From: Oscillospiraceae bacterium
GTDB taxonomy: Bacteria > Bacillota > Clostridia > Oscillospirales > Oscillospiraceae
NCBI GenBank assembly: GCA_017405545.1
Contig: JAFRAF010000152.1
Coordinates: 1-7,927, forward strand
Direction of reading: 5' to 3'
DNA length: 7,927 nucleotides
Shown here one piece after another: positions 6,118 to 7,927 of the stretch. Numbering within the stretch: position 1 is the stretch's first letter; the number at the start of each line of letters is the position of its first letter. The translations under genes were made by a program, and so were the position numbers. The notes under the pieces are model-generated. The model saw only the letters and a program-made list of their open reading frames with translations, did not search any database and was not told the origin of the DNA.

Positions 6118-6119
6118 CG

Positions 6120-6153
6120 AAAAAAAACATGTATATGCCGGACCCGTTCCGGC
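6120..6153 (-). terminator. Probable terminator behind the MATE/membrane-protein pair
   Basis: On the minus strand a GCCGGA/TCCGGC hairpin with a 5-nt loop (6137-6153) is followed, 9 nt later, by eight T residues (6120-6127). It lies 32 nt after the stop at 6186. The gap between stem and T-run makes it a little unusual. The importer promoter -35 starts 2 nt beyond the T-run. Confidence 0.6.
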
Positions 6154-6185
6154 GGAGCGGGCCGCTGCCCCTCGCGATATGCGGA

Positions 6186-6620
6186 TTAAAAGAACAGCGC
6201 TCTTGCGGAGGGCAGGAGCAGGACGAGCAGGACAGCCAGATAGGCGGCCAGCTTTAACAGGGGGAAGGCGTTCAGCTTCCCTTTCAGCTTTAACAGCACG
6301 GAGGCGATCGAAAAAAGAGTGAAGCCCAGGGCGAGCCGGTAGAGAACCGTACTTGCCCCCTTCAGTATGGCCCAGGCGGTGAGACCCTGCACCAATCCCA
6401 CCGCGAAGGTGACAAGGCCCATACGCCGGGCAAAGCGGCGCCGGCGCTCCCCGTTTTCGAGCTTTGCCATGAGTCTGTCGGACAGCTCAAGGGGGTTGAG
6501 CTCCTTCTTCCCGCTCATGTATATCAGACCGGTGACTATGCTGAAAACGCAGAGCAGGGCGTAAAAGGCGCCGCTGAGTATCAGAGGTATGTTAGGGCCC
6601 TGAAAGGCCATCCATTCCAT
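6186..6620 (-). CDS. Uncharacterised four-helix membrane protein next to a MATE transporter
   Basis: Not recognised. A protein of 144 residues from the chosen start, with four predicted membrane segments (about 10-35, 66-86, 91-109 and 119-141). A charged loop between the first two has the sequence KKELNPLELSDRLMAKL followed by an arginine-rich GERRRRFARR stretch, which by the positive-inside rule should be cytoplasmic. The layout resembles small clostridial DUF3784-like membrane proteins, but I cannot confirm that. The ATG at 6620 is preferred over the ATGs at 6629 and 6626 because AAAGGA ends 8 nt before it. It follows the MATE gene by 33 nt with no promoter between them, so they should be co-transcribed; a role with the transporter is only suggested by that. 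Confidence 0.75.
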   Translation of the reverse strand: MEWMAFQGPNIPLILSGAFYALLCVFSIVTGLIYMSGKKELNPLELSDRLMAKLENGERRRRFARRMGLVTFAVGLVQGLTAWAILKGASTVLYRLALGFTLFSIASVLLKLKGKLNAFPLLKLAAYLAVLLVLLLPSARALFF

Positions 6621-6653
6621 AATCATCATCCTTTCCGCTCCGCATTACGCGGC

Positions 6654-7927
6654 TCAATATCCGTACCTGGGCCGCTGTCGTACAAGCACGGCGAGAGTTA
6701 TCACGAACACGACCAGGTCTGCCGACAGCTTGGACAGCCATATCCCGTCTATACCCAGTATCAGGGGCAGGAGATACACGGCGATGAGCTGGAACACGAA
6801 CAGGCGCAGGGCGGAGAGCGTGCCGGAGATCAGCCCGTTGTTCAGGGCAGCGTAAAGATTTGAGCAGAATATATTTATCCCGGCGAATATATAGCTCAGG
6901 GAATAAAGCCGCAGGGCCCGCGTGCTTATGCTGAGGAACACCGGGTCATAGCCCGCGAAGACGCGGGCCACGGCCTTTGCCGAAATCAGGGCAAGGGCCG
7001 TCAGCAGGACCGAGGCCAGTATCACAAGCTGGACGCTCTTGTTGAAAAGCCCCCTCAGCTCCTCCTTTTTTCCGGTGCCGTAGTGATAGCTTATCACCGG
7101 CGCCACCCCCATGGAGTAGCCCAGATACACCGCCACGAAGACGAAGTCCACGTACATGATTATGCCGTAGGCGGACACGCCGTACTCGCCGATGTATTTG
7201 AGCAGCTGCCAGTTGAACACTATGCTCGTGAGGGAGATGGCGATGTTGGTGATGAAGTCCGAGGCCCCGTTACTCGCGGATTTGAGGAATTCCCGGGGCA
7301 TGAACTCCGCCTTGACCAGCTTGAGGGAGCTGCTCCGTGAGAATATAAAGAACAGCAGCGGGCCTATGCCGCCCACACACTGGCCGATGCAGGTGGCCGC
7401 CGAGGCCCCCGCCACCCCCCAGCGGAAGACGGCGATGAACAGCCAGTCCAGCACCATGTTCGTCACCCCGGCCGCCACGGTGAATGCAAGGCCCAGATCC
7501 GGCCGCTCCGCCGTTATTAGAAAGCTCTGAAAGGCGTACTGGAGTATAAAAGAGGGCAGGGATATGAGAAATATCCGGGCGTATAGCAGGCAGTTGTCCA
7601 GCATCTCCCCCCGGGCCCCGAAGAAGCGGGCCGCCGACGGCAGGAGCAGCTGGGACAGGACCGTCAGTATGAGCCCCAGGACGATGAGGGAGTACACCAG
7701 CATGGAGAATATCCGGTTCGCCCTTTCCCTCTCCCCCCGGCCCTTGACCAGGGCCACAAGGGCGCTGCCCCCAACGCCGAAGAGTGAGCCCACAGCCCCG
7801 AACAGCATGCAGGAGTGATATATGAGATTAAGAGCGGCACAGGCGGTCTCCCCCACTATATTGGATATAAAGAGCCCGTCCACCACAGCATCTATGGATG
7901 TAAAGAGCATCATGACGAGGGAGGGGA
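6654..7927 (-). CDS. MATE family efflux transporter, 5' end cut by window edge
   Basis: Inner-membrane Na+- or H+-coupled antiporter of the multidrug and toxin extrusion family; the real substrate is unknown. The frame is open through the last base, reading P-S-L-V before the first internal ATG at 7913, so that ATG is not the true start; roughly 15-30 residues should lie outside. Visible marks, counted from that ATG, are MMLFTSIDAVVDGLFISNIVG (first 21 residues), GVGGSALVALVKGRGERERANRIFS in the first half (47-70), NMVLDWLFIAVFRWGVAGASAAT (152-174), and the second-half counterpart GVAPVISYHYGTGKKEEL (269-286). The two related halves and about twelve hydrophobic segments fit the family's two-bundle fold. 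It is the first visible gene of a two-gene unit with the small membrane protein downstream. Confidence 0.93.
   Translation of the reverse strand, partial: PSLVMMLFTSIDAVVDGLFISNIVGETACAALNLIYHSCMLFGAVGSLFGVGGSALVALVKGRGERERANRIFSMLVYSLIVLGLILTVLSQLLLPSAARFFGARGEMLDNCLLYARIFLISLPSFILQYAFQSFLITAERPDLGLAFTVAAGVTNMVLDWLFIAVFRWGVAGASAATCIGQCVGGIGPLLFFIFSRSSSLKLVKAEFMPREFLKSASNGASDFITNIAISLTSIVFNWQLLKYIGEYGVSAYGIIMYVDFVFVAVYLGYSMGVAPVISYHYGTGKKEELRGLFNKSVQLVILASVLLTALALISAKAVARVFAGYDPVFLSISTRALRLYSLSYIFAGINIFCSNLYAALNNGLISGTLSALRLFVFQLIAVYLLPLILGIDGIWLSKLSADLVVFVITLAVLVRQRPRYGY

Noticed and set aside
6111..6136. A plus-strand TTGACA (6111-6116) that could start a divergent transcript
   Set aside because: The nearest TATA-like -10 is only about 14 nt away and no plus-strand gene follows.

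Overview
The window looks like chromosomal DNA of a GC-rich, anaerobic, probably spore-forming Firmicute, most likely a gut Clostridium relative of the Oscillospiraceae type. The reasons are rubrerythrin, a BofA-like sporulation protein, strong Bacillus/Clostridium-type Shine-Dalgarno sites, a NimA-like flavoprotein and a clostridial-type nucleoside ABC transporter. Species assignment is inference. Every supported gene lies on the minus strand, so the window is transcribed from right to left. No phage, IS, CRISPR, tRNA or rRNA was seen.

In transcription order (high to low coordinates): (a) a MATE-family efflux transporter, cut at the right edge, followed 33 nt later by an unrecognised small membrane protein. 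This pair ends in a probable terminator (6120-6153). (b) Directly next to that terminator is a promoter (6089-6117) for a three-gene ABC importer operon of the NupOPQ (BMP-associated nucleoside) type: a double-domain ATPase, permease 1 and permease 2. Start/stop junctions overlap or abut. No substrate-binding lipoprotein gene is in the window. (c) After a strong hairpin (2328-2367) come a NimA/pyridoxamine-phosphate-oxidase-like flavoprotein and a very small BofA-like membrane protein. (d) Rubrerythrin has its own near-consensus promoter with a Fur/PerR-like operator at the predicted transcription start and a terminator behind it. (e) A gene-free stretch of about 215 bp (607-820) is rich in small hairpins and resembles interspersed palindromic elements of gut Clostridia. 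(f) trmB (tRNA m7G46 methyltransferase) has its own strong promoter and runs off the left edge.

Functionally the window is mostly housekeeping: tRNA modification, peroxide/oxygen defence, nucleoside uptake and drug or metabolite export. I found no convincing new multi-gene system. The points most worth checking are the repeat-like spacer, the rubrerythrin operator, the importer without a binding protein, the truncated BofA homologue and the small membrane protein paired with the MATE pump.
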